DNA from: Desulfocarbo sp964620595
GTDB taxonomy: Bacteria; Desulfobacterota; Desulfarculia; Desulfarculales; Desulfarculaceae
Assembly: GCA_964620595.1 (NCBI GenBank)
Contig: CAZUHP010000012.1
Span: 1 to 64,000, forward strand
Direction of reading: 5' to 3'
Length of the DNA: 64,000 bases
In this document: positions 18,290 to 27,416 of the stretch, in pieces
How positions within the stretch are numbered: position 1 is the first letter of the stretch
Layout of the letters: every line of letters begins with the position of its first letter
Program-made: the position numbers and the translations under genes
The notes under the pieces: generated by a model
Database searches by the model: none
Told to the model about the DNA's origin: nothing
Seen by the model: only the letters and a program-made list of their open reading frames with translations

Positions 18290-18319
18290 CTCATAGCCGA
18301 AAAAGCGGGGGTTAGTCAA
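18290..18319 (-). promoter_or_regulatory. Candidate promoter for WYL regulator
   Basis: On the minus strand TTGACT (18319-18314), an 18-base spacer and TATGAG (18295-18290), about 33 bases before the ATG at 18257. Confidence 0.45.
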
Positions 18320-18389
18320 GAAAACCGGGAAAGGGACCCGAGGCCAACAGGCAAGCCTTATAGCGGGGTTAGGCTGCCTGGCCGCGTCG

Positions 18390-18418
18390 TTGACACGTGT
18401 AGGCCCCTGGGTTATAAG
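18390..18418 (+). promoter_or_regulatory. Near-consensus sigma-70 promoter
   Basis: TTGACA at 18390-18395, a 17-base spacer, TATAAG at 18413-18418. Transcription should start near 18425. This rules out the upstream TTG at 18390 as a start codon for the next gene. Confidence 0.8.
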
Positions 18419-18482
18419 GGTGAAACGCTCCGCTGCCCGCCGCCGGGGCGGCGTTTTCCTGGCTCTGGTGAGGGAAGTGGTT

Positions 18483-19220
18483 TTGACTGGCTACGAGGAG
18501 AGGCACTACCGCGGACAGTGCCAGAGCCGCGGGCTGGTCTCCTTCACCGCCCGGGTCAAGGAGACCGACCTGTGGATCGCCGCGGAGCGCGACCTGGCGG
18601 GAGAGGCGGTGGAGTCCGTGCTGCGCCACCGCCGGGGACTGGAGATCTACATCCAGGGCCATCCCGGTTTCCTGGAGGCCCTGGAGCCCTGGCCGGACGA
18701 CCCCCTGGCCCCGCCCCTGGTGCGGGCCTTGATAGCCGCCGGCCGGGCCGCGGGGGTGGGCCCCATGGCCGGGGTGGCCGGGGCCATCGCTCAGGCGGTG
18801 GGCCAGGACCTTCTGGCTCTCAGCCAGCGGGTGGTGGTGGAAAATGGGGGAGACGTGTTCCTGGCCGCGGACCGGGATCTCACGGTAGCCCTGGAGGCGG
18901 GCAAGTCCCCCCTGTCGGGGCGCCTGGGCGTGGCGGTGGCGGCCGAAGAGCTGCCCTTGTGCGTGTGTACCAGCTCGGGCACGGTGGGCCATTCCCTGAG
19001 CCTGGGCCGGGCGGACGCGGCCACCGTGGCCGCGGCGGACGGCGCCCTGGCCGACGCGGTGGCCACTAGCCTGGGCAACCGGGTGGCTCAAAAGGGCGAC
19101 CTGGCCCCGGCCCTGGAATGGGCGGCCACGGTGCCCGGCATAAAGGGCGCCCTGGTGGTCTTGGGCGACAAGCTGGCGGCCTGGGGAGACATCACCCTGG
19201 TGGATTTGCAAGAGGCATGA
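18483..19220 (+). CDS. UPF0280 family protein
   Basis: 245 aa from the TTG at 18483, which has AGGGAAG about 8 bases upstream; GTG at 18468 or 18477 are alternatives. The conserved core GPMAGVAGAIAQAVG, VVENGGDVFL and CTSSGTVGHSLSLGRAD identifies UPF0280, which is distantly related to ApbE-type flavin-binding proteins. The molecular function is not established. It overlaps no neighbour and is followed after 4 bases by the phosphoesterase. Confidence 0.85.
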   Translation: MTGYEERHYRGQCQSRGLVSFTARVKETDLWIAAERDLAGEAVESVLRHRRGLEIYIQGHPGFLEALEPWPDDPLAPPLVRALIAAGRAAGVGPMAGVAGAIAQAVGQDLLALSQRVVVENGGDVFLAADRDLTVALEAGKSPLSGRLGVAVAAEELPLCVCTSSGTVGHSLSLGRADAATVAAADGALADAVATSLGNRVAQKGDLAPALEWAATVPGIKGALVVLGDKLAAWGDITLVDLQEA

Positions 19221-19224
19221 CCAG

Positions 19225-19701
19225 ATGACACGTATCGGCGTTATCTCGGACACCCACCTGCGCGGGCCGGACCAGGAACTGGCCCGCAGCGTGGCCCGGG
19301 CCCTGGGCCAGGTGGACATGATCCTGCACGCCGGCGACCTGGTGAACCTGACGGTGCTGGACGCCCTGGAGGCGCCCCAGGTGTTGGCCGTGGCCGGCAA
19401 CATGGACGATCACCTGGTCTGCCAGAGCCTCCCCACCAAGCGCGTCATAAAGGTGGAAGGCAAGCGCATCGGCCTGATCCACGGCTGGGGCCCGCCGGTG
19501 GGCCTGGCCGGCCGGGTGCTCAAGGAGTTCGAGGGCGTGGACTGCATCGTGTTCGGCCATTCCCACCGCCCGACCAACACGGTCAAAAACGGAGTGTTGC
19601 TCTTCAACCCCGGCTCCTACGGCAAGGGATTCCTGGGCAGCGGCACGGTGGGCATCCTCACCGTGGACCAGCAGATCAAGGGCGAGATAATCAAGCTCTA
19701 G
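19225..19701 (+). CDS. YfcE/MJ0936-type metallophosphoesterase
   Basis: 158 aa. Metal-binding motifs of the calcineurin-like fold are visible: GVISDTHLRG, HAGDLVN, AGNMDDH, IHGWG and FGHSHRPTN. Family members hydrolyse phosphodiesters in vitro; the natural substrate is unclear. It is translated 4 bases after the UPF0280 gene and is followed by a G-rich repeat. Confidence 0.92.
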   Translation: MTRIGVISDTHLRGPDQELARSVARALGQVDMILHAGDLVNLTVLDALEAPQVLAVAGNMDDHLVCQSLPTKRVIKVEGKRIGLIHGWGPPVGLAGRVLKEFEGVDCIVFGHSHRPTNTVKNGVLLFNPGSYGKGFLGSGTVGILTVDQQIKGEIIKL

Positions 19702-19705
19702 CCGG

Positions 19706-19775
19706 CAACGGGCGGCGACGGGGGGCGGCGACGGGGGGGGCGACGGGGGGGACGGCGACGGGGGCGGGGCGGCGG
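19706..19775 (+). repeat. G-rich repeat tract (family member 5)
   Basis: About 70 bases of GGCGACGGGGGG-type units on the plus strand, starting 5 bases after the phosphoesterase stop and ending 40 bases before the HIT gene. Confidence 0.85.
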
Positions 19776-19814
19776 CTGCTGCGGGGCTGGCTAGACATTG
19801 GAGTGGTTACGGCG

Positions 19815-20306
19815 ATGGATACTCTGTGGGCGCCCTGGCGCATGGAATACATCCTGGGTGAAGACAAGCCCAAGGGCTGCATCTTCTGTCTGGCCTGCGA
19901 TGGCAAGGGGGCGGACGACCTGGTGCTGGGCGTGGGCGAGACCTGCCTGGTGATGATGAACAAGTTTCCCTACAACAACGGGCATCTGCTGGTGGCCCCG
20001 CGGCGCCACCTCCCCGACCTGAGCGGGCTCAGCGAAAAGGAACGCTGCGACCTGCTGCTCACGGTGGACAAGGCCATCGCGGCCCTCAAGGACCTGATGA
20101 ACCCGGACGGCTTCAACGTGGGGCTCAACCTGGGCCGGGTGGCGGGCGCGGGCATCGAGGAGCACCTTCACTTCCACGTGGTGCCCCGCTGGTCCGGCGA
20201 CACCAACTTCATGACCGTGTTCGCCGAGGTGCGCTCCATACCCGAGCACATCAAGGCCACCCACCAGAAGTTGAAGCCCTACTTCGCGGACATGGGCCGC
20301 TCCTAG
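19815..20306 (+). CDS. HIT-family hydrolase/phosphorylase
   Basis: 163 aa, starting MDTLWAPWRMEYI, a hallmark of the Ap4A-phosphorylase-like HIT branch. A CxxC pair near the N-terminus (CIFCLAC) may bind zinc. The catalytic histidine triad is HLHFHVVPRW at about residue 115-125. It acts on a nucleoside polyphosphate or dinucleotide. The ATG at 19815 is preferred by homology; a GTG at 19803 is in frame. Confidence 0.9.
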   Translation: MDTLWAPWRMEYILGEDKPKGCIFCLACDGKGADDLVLGVGETCLVMMNKFPYNNGHLLVAPRRHLPDLSGLSEKERCDLLLTVDKAIAALKDLMNPDGFNVGLNLGRVAGAGIEEHLHFHVVPRWSGDTNFMTVFAEVRSIPEHIKATHQKLKPYFADMGRS

Positions 20307-20420
20307 CGGGCCGAGGTTTACAAACCCCCTGCGGACGGCTCATAATCTACAACATGCGGCGCTTTCCGCCGCCCCAGCAACCACGACCGCTCCGGCGGTC
20401 CCGCATACCCGAGGAGGCCC

Positions 20421-20786
20421 ATGAGCTATCTCAAGGCGATAGTCATCTCGGCGGTGGTGGCCCTGGCCATTATCTTCATGGTCCAGAACATCGAGGCCTT
20501 GAGCCACCCCCTCTCCATCCGTCTGAACCTGTTCTTCGTCCAGTTCGAGACCACGCCTTACGCCACCTACATGGTGATCCTGCTGGCCTTCTTCGTGGGG
20601 CTTCTGGCAGCCAGCCTGCTGGGGCTTCTCGAACGCTTCCGCATGCGCAAGCGCCTGCGCGCCCAGCGCAAGGAGATCGAGCGCCTGAACCAGGAACTCA
20701 GCTCGCTGCGCAACATGCCCATCACCGGCGAGCCCATACCCGGCGCGGAGGCGGTCGGCGAAGCAGAGGAGGAAGGAACCTCTTAG
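20421..20786 (+). CDS. lapA: LapA (DUF1049) inner-membrane protein
   Basis: 121 aa with two transmembrane helices (about 4-22 and 46-68) and a cytoplasmic coiled tail. In the family it acts with LapB in controlling LpxC stability and lipopolysaccharide assembly. It is immediately followed by lapB (one base between stop and start), and an AGGAGG site precedes the ATG. Confidence 0.88.
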   Translation: MSYLKAIVISAVVALAIIFMVQNIEALSHPLSIRLNLFFVQFETTPYATYMVILLAFFVGLLAASLLGLLERFRMRKRLRAQRKEIERLNQELSSLRNMPITGEPIPGAEAVGEAEEEGTS

Positions 20787-20787
20787 C

Positions 20788-21999
20788 ATGGACCACGTAA
20801 TCACCGTTGTCTGGGGCCAGGCCATCACCGCGGGGCAAGCCCTGGCGGCCCTGGTCCTGGTCATAGCGGCGCTGGTCATCGGCTTTCTGGTCGGCCGGGC
20901 CGGCCGCGGCAAGCCCCCGCCCGTCCGCCGCGAGGGCAAGGGCCGCAGCCCCTCGGACGACGCCTTCATGAAAGGCCTCACCCATCTCATGGCCGACCAC
21001 ACCGACCAGGCCATAGAGGAGTTCACCCGGGCGGTGACCCTCAACTCGGACACGGTGGAAACCTACGTGGTGCTGGGCAACCTCTTCCGCCAGAAGGGGG
21101 AGATAGAGCGCGCGGTACGCATCCGCCAGAGCATCATCGCCCGGCCCCAACTGGACCCCTCGGTGCGCCTGCAAGCCCTGTACGACCTGGGCCTGGACTA
21201 CCGCAAGGGCGGCCTCTACAACCGCGCCACCGAGGCCTTCCAGGAGGTGCTCAACATGGACGCCTCCCACGTGGAGGCCCTGGAGCAACTGGTGGGCCTG
21301 TACGAGGAGATACGCGACTGGGAGAGCGCCTTCGAGACCTTGAAGCGGCTGGACCGGCTGACCCGCTCCGACTCCCGCCGGGTGCTGGCCCACTACAAGA
21401 CCGAGCGCGGCAAGGAACTCATGGCCGCCGGCCAGTTGGACAAGGCCGAGGACAGCCTCAACCAGGCCATAAGCGTGGACAAGGGCTGCCTGGACGCCTA
21501 CCTGCACCTGGGCGACCTGGAACTGGCCCGGGACCGCCACCGCAAGGCCCTCAACCTGTGGCGCAAGGCCGTGCGCCTGGAGCCGATCCACGCCCACCTG
21601 GTGGTACGCCGAGTGGCCGAGGCCGAGGAGGCCCTGGGCAACAAGGCGGTGACCGCCTTCCTGGCCGAGATAGACCCCCAACAGGCAGCGGTCACCACCC
21701 TGTTGGCCCTGGCCGAGTACTACCACCGCCGGGACCAGGACGACCAGGCCCGGGAGCTGATGAGCCTGGCGGTGGAGAAGAATCCCGGCCAGCTCGACGC
21801 CCACCGCCTGTTGGGCGAGATACTTTTGGCCCGGGGCGAAAAGGAGGCCGCGCTCGAGGCCTATGCCGAACTCCTGCAACAGATAGACGGCGATTGGGCC
21901 TCCTACCAGTGCGAACAGTGCGGCTTTGTCTCCTCCCACCTCACCTGGAAATGCCCCCGCTGCCACGGCTGGGACACCATGAGCCCCCGCTTGTACTGA
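20788..21999 (+). CDS. lapB: LapB (YciM) TPR/rubredoxin protein
   Basis: 403-aa membrane-anchored protein. It has one N-terminal transmembrane segment (about 15-33), a run of TPR repeats (about 60-360) and a C-terminal rubredoxin-like zinc ribbon (CEQCGFVSSHLTWKCPRC). This layout is diagnostic for LapB, which in E. coli recruits FtsH to LpxC and coordinates lipopolysaccharide synthesis. Paired with lapA. Confidence 0.92.
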   Translation: MDHVITVVWGQAITAGQALAALVLVIAALVIGFLVGRAGRGKPPPVRREGKGRSPSDDAFMKGLTHLMADHTDQAIEEFTRAVTLNSDTVETYVVLGNLFRQKGEIERAVRIRQSIIARPQLDPSVRLQALYDLGLDYRKGGLYNRATEAFQEVLNMDASHVEALEQLVGLYEEIRDWESAFETLKRLDRLTRSDSRRVLAHYKTERGKELMAAGQLDKAEDSLNQAISVDKGCLDAYLHLGDLELARDRHRKALNLWRKAVRLEPIHAHLVVRRVAEAEEALGNKAVTAFLAEIDPQQAAVTTLLALAEYYHRRDQDDQARELMSLAVEKNPGQLDAHRLLGEILLARGEKEAALEAYAELLQQIDGDWASYQCEQCGFVSSHLTWKCPRCHGWDTMSPRLY

Positions 22000-22192
22000 C
22001 CAGCGGCGGACGCCCGGAAAAGGGGCCCGGGCCGCGGACCGGGCCGGGGCCGGGGCGTCCTTTTGCCGGCCCGCGCTCCTGAAGCGCCCCTCCCTGCCCG
22101 GCTTTTAGCCCCACCTTCTCCCCCCACACCCCCCTTTTTTACGGGTTGCACTGGCAATTCGTAAGTATTCTTGCTATGTTCTTGGAGGAAAT

Positions 22193-24850
22193 TTGGCACC
22201 GTCCAACCTGGTCGAAATGTCCATGTCCCAACCTGCCAAAAGCACGTCCCGCCGGAACCAGGGTGGCGCCGCACCTTCCCGCAACACCCCCATGTTCCGC
22301 CAGTACCTGGAACTCAAGGAGCAGGTGCCCGACTGCATCCTCTTCTTCCGCATGGGCGACTTCTACGAGATGTTCTTCGAGGACGCGGTGGTGGCCTCCA
22401 AGATCCTGGCCATCCAGCTCACCACCCGCGACAAGAACGACCCCGACCCGGTGCCCATGTGCGGGGTGCCCTACCGGGCGGTGGACTCCTACCTGGCCAA
22501 GATGGTGGAGGCCGGGTTCAAGGTGGCGGTCTGCGACCAGGTGGAAGACCCCCGCCAGGCCAAGGGCCTGGTGCGCCGCGAGATAACCCGGGTGGTCACT
22601 CCCGGCATGTTCATCGACCCCGAGCACCTGCCCGCCCGGGACCACCGCTTCCTGGCCGCGGTGTGCCTCACCGGCGGGGAGGCCGGCCTGGCCTGCCTGG
22701 ACCTTTCCTCGGGCGAGTTCAGGGCCTGCGCCCTGGAGCCGGGCCCGCCCCTGTTGGACGAGCTGGCCCGCCTGGAGCCGGCCGAGCTGGTGGTGGCCGA
22801 GGGCCAGGCCAAGCACCCGGTCCTGGCCGAGTTGGGGCCGGTGGCCGAGCTGCCCCGGAGCATGTACCCCGGCCGACCGCCCTCCCCCTCCCAGGCCGAG
22901 GACATCCTGGCCGGCCGCCTCCCCGGCCGGGGCGAGGCGCCCGGCCCGGCCCTCCAGGCCGCGGCCATGGCCTGGTCGGTGGTGGTGGGCACCCAGCGCT
23001 GCGAGCCCGAGCACGTGGAGGCGCTGGAAATCTACCGGGTGGAGAGCCACATGGTGCTGGACGCCGCGGCCCGCCGCAACCTGGAGCTGTTCCGCTCCAT
23101 TGCCGGCGGCAGCCGCAAGGGCTCGCTCCTGCACGCAGTGGACCAGACCAGCTCGCCCATGGGCGGCCGGCTCCTGCGCGAGTGGCTGGGCTTCCCCCTC
23201 ATGGACCTGGAGGCCATCGAGGCCCGCCACCAGGCGGTGGACGAGCTGGCCCAGGCCCCGCTCCTGGCCCAGGCCCTGGCCGAGGTGTTGGACGCCTTCC
23301 CGGACGTGCCCCGCCTGGTGGGCCGGGCCAGCCTGGGCCAGGCCGGCCCGCGCGACCTGGCCGCCCTGCGCGACGCCCTGAACCTGCTGCCCCGCCTGCG
23401 CGAGGAGCTGGCCGGGGTGGTCTCGCCCCTCCTGGCCCGGCAGCGCGAACTCCTGCGGGGCCTGGAAGAGCTGGCCGCGGACCTGAGCCGCACCCTCACC
23501 GAGAGCCCCCCGGCCAGCCTGGCCGAGGGCGGGGTGATCGCCGCGGGGGTGGACCCGGAGCTGGACCGGCAGCGCGAGCTGATGACCAGCGGCAAGGACT
23601 GGATCGCCCAGCTCCAATTGAAACTCAGGAACCAGACCGGCATCCCCTCCCTCAAGGTGGGCTTCAACAAGGTGTTCGGCTACTACATCGAGGTGACCAG
23701 GGCCCACCTGGACAAGGTGCCCGAGAGCTTCATCCGCAAGCAGACCCTGGCCGCCAGCGAGCGCTACATCACCCCCGAACTCAAGGAACGCGAGGCCGAG
23801 GTGCTGGGCGCCGAGGAGCGCGCCCTGGCCCTGGAACGCCAGGCCTTCGAGGAACTCCGGCAGCGGGTCTCCGCGGCCAGCCGGCCGCTGATGGCCTGCG
23901 CGCGGGCCCTGGCCACGGTGGACGTGATCACCGCCCTGGCCCGCCTGGCCCTGAGCCGGGGCTACGTGCGGCCCCGCATGAGCACAAACGGCGTGCTGGA
24001 GATCGTGGGGGGGCGCCATCCGGTGGTGGAGCAGATGCTGCCCGAGGGCGAGTTCGTGCCCAATGACCTCCGCCTGGACATGCACGAGCAGCAGGTGATG
24101 ATAATCACCGGCCCCAACATGGCCGGCAAGTCCACCATCCTCCGCCAGGTGGCGCTGATCGTGCTGCTGGCCCAGGCCGGCTCTTTCGTGCCGGCCGAGG
24201 CCGCCCGGCTGCCGGTGGTGGACCGCATCTTCACCCGGGTGGGCGCCATGGACGATCTGGCCGGCGGCCGCTCCACCTTCATGGTGGAGATGACCGAAAC
24301 CAGCCAGATACTGAAACAGGCCACCCCCCGCTCCCTGGTCATCCTGGACGAGGTGGGCCGCGGCACCAGCACCTTCGACGGGCTCAGCATCGCCTGGGCC
24401 GTGGCCGAGCACCTCCACGGCCTGGCCGGGGTGGGGGTCAAGACCCTGTTCGCCACCCACTACCACGAACTCACCGAGCTGGCCGCCCGGCTGCCCCGGG
24501 TCAAGAACTTCAACGTGGCGGTCAAGGAATACCAGGGAGGCATCGTATTCCTCAGAAAGCTCACCCCCGGCGGGGTGAACCGCTCCTACGGCATCGCCGT
24601 GGCCCGGCTGGCCGGCCTGCCCGAGGAGGTGCTGGCCCGGGCCAAGGAGATCCTGGCCCGCCTGGAGGACGGCTCCCGGGCCGCGCCCCCGCGCCCGGCC
24701 CCGGCCGAAAAGGCAGGCCCCGGCCAGCTCGGCCTGTTCCAGCCCAAGGAGCACCCCGTGCTCGAGCGCCTGGCCCGGCTGGAGTTGAACGGAATGACGC
24801 CCCTGGAGGCCCTCAACACCCTGGACGAGCTGAAACGTGCCCTGGATTGA
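22193..24850 (+). CDS. mutS: DNA mismatch repair protein MutS
   Basis: 885 aa, normal for bacterial MutS. The mismatch-reading Phe-x-Glu is F57-Y58-E59 (MGDFYEMFFE). The ABC-type ATPase has GPNMAGKST (640-648), the DEVGRGTSTFDG signature and FATHYHELTEL. I chose the TTG at 22193 because GGAGG stands 4 bases upstream; ATGs at 22217 and 22223 lack such a site. MutL is not nearby. The amidase gene overlaps its end by 14 bases. Confidence 0.96.
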   Translation: MAPSNLVEMSMSQPAKSTSRRNQGGAAPSRNTPMFRQYLELKEQVPDCILFFRMGDFYEMFFEDAVVASKILAIQLTTRDKNDPDPVPMCGVPYRAVDSYLAKMVEAGFKVAVCDQVEDPRQAKGLVRREITRVVTPGMFIDPEHLPARDHRFLAAVCLTGGEAGLACLDLSSGEFRACALEPGPPLLDELARLEPAELVVAEGQAKHPVLAELGPVAELPRSMYPGRPPSPSQAEDILAGRLPGRGEAPGPALQAAAMAWSVVVGTQRCEPEHVEALEIYRVESHMVLDAAARRNLELFRSIAGGSRKGSLLHAVDQTSSPMGGRLLREWLGFPLMDLEAIEARHQAVDELAQAPLLAQALAEVLDAFPDVPRLVGRASLGQAGPRDLAALRDALNLLPRLREELAGVVSPLLARQRELLRGLEELAADLSRTLTESPPASLAEGGVIAAGVDPELDRQRELMTSGKDWIAQLQLKLRNQTGIPSLKVGFNKVFGYYIEVTRAHLDKVPESFIRKQTLAASERYITPELKEREAEVLGAEERALALERQAFEELRQRVSAASRPLMACARALATVDVITALARLALSRGYVRPRMSTNGVLEIVGGRHPVVEQMLPEGEFVPNDLRLDMHEQQVMIITGPNMAGKSTILRQVALIVLLAQAGSFVPAEAARLPVVDRIFTRVGAMDDLAGGRSTFMVEMTETSQILKQATPRSLVILDEVGRGTSTFDGLSIAWAVAEHLHGLAGVGVKTLFATHYHELTELAARLPRVKNFNVAVKEYQGGIVFLRKLTPGGVNRSYGIAVARLAGLPEEVLARAKEILARLEDGSRAAPPRPAPAEKAGPGQLGLFQPKEHPVLERLARLELNGMTPLEALNTLDELKRALD

Positions 24851-26561
24851 GCAGCATAGAGGCCGGCACCTGCTCCTGGCCCTGATCCTGGTCCTGCTCC
24901 TGGCCCTGCTCCTGGCGCCGGCAGCCCCGGCCCAGGACGAGGGCGCGGTGTACAAGCGCGCCAAGAGCGACTACTACTGGCTCATCAAGAACCAGAAGGC
25001 GCGGCGGGTCTACCAGAACTGGCAGACCCTGGCCGACCGCTTCGCCCGCATCTACACCACCGCCCCCCGCGGCCCCTATGCCGCGGGCTCGCTCTACTGG
25101 ATGGGCCGCATCCACGCCGGCGCCTGGCGCCAGTTCAAGCGCCAGGCCGAGTTCCAGGAGGCGGTGGACGCCTACCGCCGGCTCATAAAACACTTCCCCG
25201 ACTCCCGCCTGGCCGACGACGCCCAGTTCCTCATAGCCAAGCTGTTCGAGGACAAGGGCCGGCTCAAGCAGGCCTACCTGGAGTACCTGCGGGTAACGGT
25301 CAACCACCCCCGGGGCGACCAGGTGAAGGCGGCCAAGCGGCGGCTGGACGCCCTGGAGAAGGTGCTGGCGCGGCGGCCCCGACAGGAGCCCGCCCCGTCC
25401 CGGGCCGGCGCCGCCGCCCCGGGCCCGGACCTCTCCCTGGCCGCGGTCACCGGCATCCGCCACTGGTCCACCCCCACCTACACCCGGGTGGTCATCAGCC
25501 TGGAGCGGCCGGTGCCCTACACCGCCAACCTGCTCAAGAAGGACCCCTCCCACCACAAGCCCCGCCGGCTGTACCTGAACCTCAGGGGGGCCCGGCTCAC
25601 TCCCGGTTTCAGGGACACGGTGCCCATCGGCGACGGCCTGCTCAAGCGGGCCCGGGCCGGCCAGTACACCCGGGACACGGTGCGGCTGGTGCTGGACATC
25701 AAGAAGCTGGCCTCCTACAAGGTCTTCACCCTGGACAACCCCTTCCGGGTGGTGATCGACTGCTTCGGCCCCCTGGACAAGCACACCAGGAAGACGCGCC
25801 GCCACCTCTCCTCCCGCAAGGTGGCGCGGGGCCGGGCCAAGGCAAAGCCGCCCGAGGTGGGCCTGGCCGCAGCCCTGGGGCTCACGGTCAAGCGGATAGT
25901 GCTGGACCCCGGCCACGGGGGCAAGGACCCGGGCGCCGTCTGGAAGGGCCTCTACGAGAAGAACCTGGTGCTGGACATCTGCAAGCGGGCCGCACCCAAG
26001 CTGCGCAAGCTCCTGGGCGCCGAGGTGCTGCTGACCCGCACCAGGGACCGCTTCCTGCCCCTGGAGGACCGCACCGCCTTTGCCAACACCCACGACGCGG
26101 ACATCTTCGTGTCCGTACACCTGAACGCCGCGGCCAGCCACCGCCTGAGCGGAGTGGAGACCTACTTCCTCAACCTGGCCTCGGACGAGGAGTCCATGCG
26201 GGTGGCCGCCCGGGAGAACGCCACCACCAAGCGCTCCATCAGCGACCTGCAGGTGATCCTGAACGACTTGATGCTCAACTCCAAGATCAACGAGTCCAAC
26301 CGCCTGGCCCGGGCCCTGCAAAAGACCCTGGTGGCCACCCTGCGCAAGCATTACCGGGTGCGCGACCTGAAGGTGAAGCAGGCTCCCTTCTACGTGCTCA
26401 TCGGCGCGCGCATGCCCGCGGTGCTCTGCGAGCTGGGCTTCATCACCAACCCCACCGAGCACCAGCGCCTGGCTTCCCGCCGCTACCGCGAGCGCCTGGC
26501 CGACGCCCTGGCCCACGGTATCGCGGCCTATGTGAAGCAGCTCAAGCAGGCCCAACGCTAG
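24837..26561 (+). CDS. amiC: N-acetylmuramoyl-L-alanine amidase (AMIN plus Amidase_3)
   Basis: 574-aa periplasmic cell-wall hydrolase that cuts the amide between MurNAc and the stem peptide. It has a Leu-rich signal peptide (about 10-32, ending PAAPA) and a helical TPR-like region (35-170) not found in the E. coli protein. An AMIN domain (about 205-305) targets peptidoglycan. The zinc amidase domain (about 350-570) shows H in DPGHGGKDPG, E in YEKNLVLDI, H in VSVHLNAAA and E in CELGFITNP. The GTG start overlaps the end of mutS. It acts in daughter-cell separation by family analogy. Confidence 0.9.
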   Translation: MPWIEQHRGRHLLLALILVLLLALLLAPAAPAQDEGAVYKRAKSDYYWLIKNQKARRVYQNWQTLADRFARIYTTAPRGPYAAGSLYWMGRIHAGAWRQFKRQAEFQEAVDAYRRLIKHFPDSRLADDAQFLIAKLFEDKGRLKQAYLEYLRVTVNHPRGDQVKAAKRRLDALEKVLARRPRQEPAPSRAGAAAPGPDLSLAAVTGIRHWSTPTYTRVVISLERPVPYTANLLKKDPSHHKPRRLYLNLRGARLTPGFRDTVPIGDGLLKRARAGQYTRDTVRLVLDIKKLASYKVFTLDNPFRVVIDCFGPLDKHTRKTRRHLSSRKVARGRAKAKPPEVGLAAALGLTVKRIVLDPGHGGKDPGAVWKGLYEKNLVLDICKRAAPKLRKLLGAEVLLTRTRDRFLPLEDRTAFANTHDADIFVSVHLNAAASHRLSGVETYFLNLASDEESMRVAARENATTKRSISDLQVILNDLMLNSKINESNRLARALQKTLVATLRKHYRVRDLKVKQAPFYVLIGARMPAVLCELGFITNPTEHQRLASRRYRERLADALAHGIAAYVKQLKQAQR

Positions 26562-26650
26562 CGCGGCCCGCAGCCGGCCCGCCCAGGACTGGGCAGCGGC
26601 AGGCGGCCCTTGAGGGGCCGGAGAGACCGGGCAGTGGAGGGGAGAGGGCC

Positions 26651-27193
26651 TCAGGGCCCTTTCTTGAGACGGCGGCGAAAGGCCTTCAGGGCCTCGGGGA
26701 TGAGGGAGCGCACCACGGCCGCGGGCTCGATGCCCAGGCGGTCGCTCACCTGGTGGTAGCGGGGGTAGGCAGTGGTCAGGGTGGGGGTGGTGGGCTTGAA
26801 CTCCTTTTGGATGCGCTCGAAGTGCAGGGCCAGGTCCACCAGGGGGTAGTGCTCGGCGGCCACGCCCTCCACCCAGCCGAGCCGGCGCATGAGCTCGAAG
26901 CGCACCTGGTCGGCCACGAACAGGAAGGAATCCAGGGCCTCCACCTTGGGCTTGGCCTCCAGGTAATGGAACCGCTCGCCCGCGCCCCAGCCCCGCACGC
27001 CCAGCACCAGGTCGTACAGGGCCAAGGTGGCCTCGGAGCCCAAGTCGGCCAGCTCGCCCAGCACCGGGTCGGGCAGGTCGCAAAGCCGGGTGGCCGGCCC
27101 CGGCTCGCAGCCCACCCGCCGCCGCCAGCGGGCAAAGGCCCGTTCGGCAGCCTTGCTCCTGCGCCGGCCCTGCAGGTCTATCAGCTCGCCCAC
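26651..27193 (-). CDS. Hypothetical protein
   Basis: 180 aa starting at GTG 27193, with GAGGAG upstream. It has no signal peptide or membrane segment. The N-terminus is basic (LQGRRRSKAAERAFARWRRR), the middle is acidic and helical, and the C-terminus is basic again (KAFRRRLKKGP). I do not recognise a family. It lies 223 bases downstream of the GAF kinase, separated by a G-rich repeat, and may be the last gene of the glgA unit. Confidence 0.65.
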   Translation of the reverse strand: MGELIDLQGRRRSKAAERAFARWRRRVGCEPGPATRLCDLPDPVLGELADLGSEATLALYDLVLGVRGWGAGERFHYLEAKPKVEALDSFLFVADQVRFELMRRLGWVEGVAAEHYPLVDLALHFERIQKEFKPTTPTLTTAYPRYHQVSDRLGIEPAAVVRSLIPEALKAFRRRLKKGP

Positions 27194-27310
27194 CTTGCTC
27201 CTCGCTCTTCATGCGGCCCCTGGCCGCGCTGTCGGTCCCTGGCAGGCCCGCCCCTGCTCCGGCCGGGGCGCCACGGCTCTGGTCCCGGCCCCTCGTCCAG
27301 CCCCTTGATC

Positions 27311-27415
27311 CTTCTCCGCCCCCTCGCCCCCCGTCGCCCCCGTTGCCCTCGTCGCCTCCCGTCACCCCCCGTCGCCCCCGTCGCCCTCGTCGCCCCCCCG
27401 TCGCCCCGCCCGGCG
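27311..27415 (-). repeat. G-rich repeat tract (family member 6)
   Basis: About 100 bases of GGCGACGGGGG-type units on the minus strand, with variants containing GAG and GGTGAC. It starts one base after the stop codon (27417-27419) of the GAF histidine kinase. Confidence 0.85.
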
Positions 27416-27416
27416 G

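Noticed and set aside
18390..18482. N-terminal extension of the UPF0280 protein from TTG 18390
   Set aside because: That TTG is the -35 element of a near-consensus promoter, so it would lie outside the transcript.
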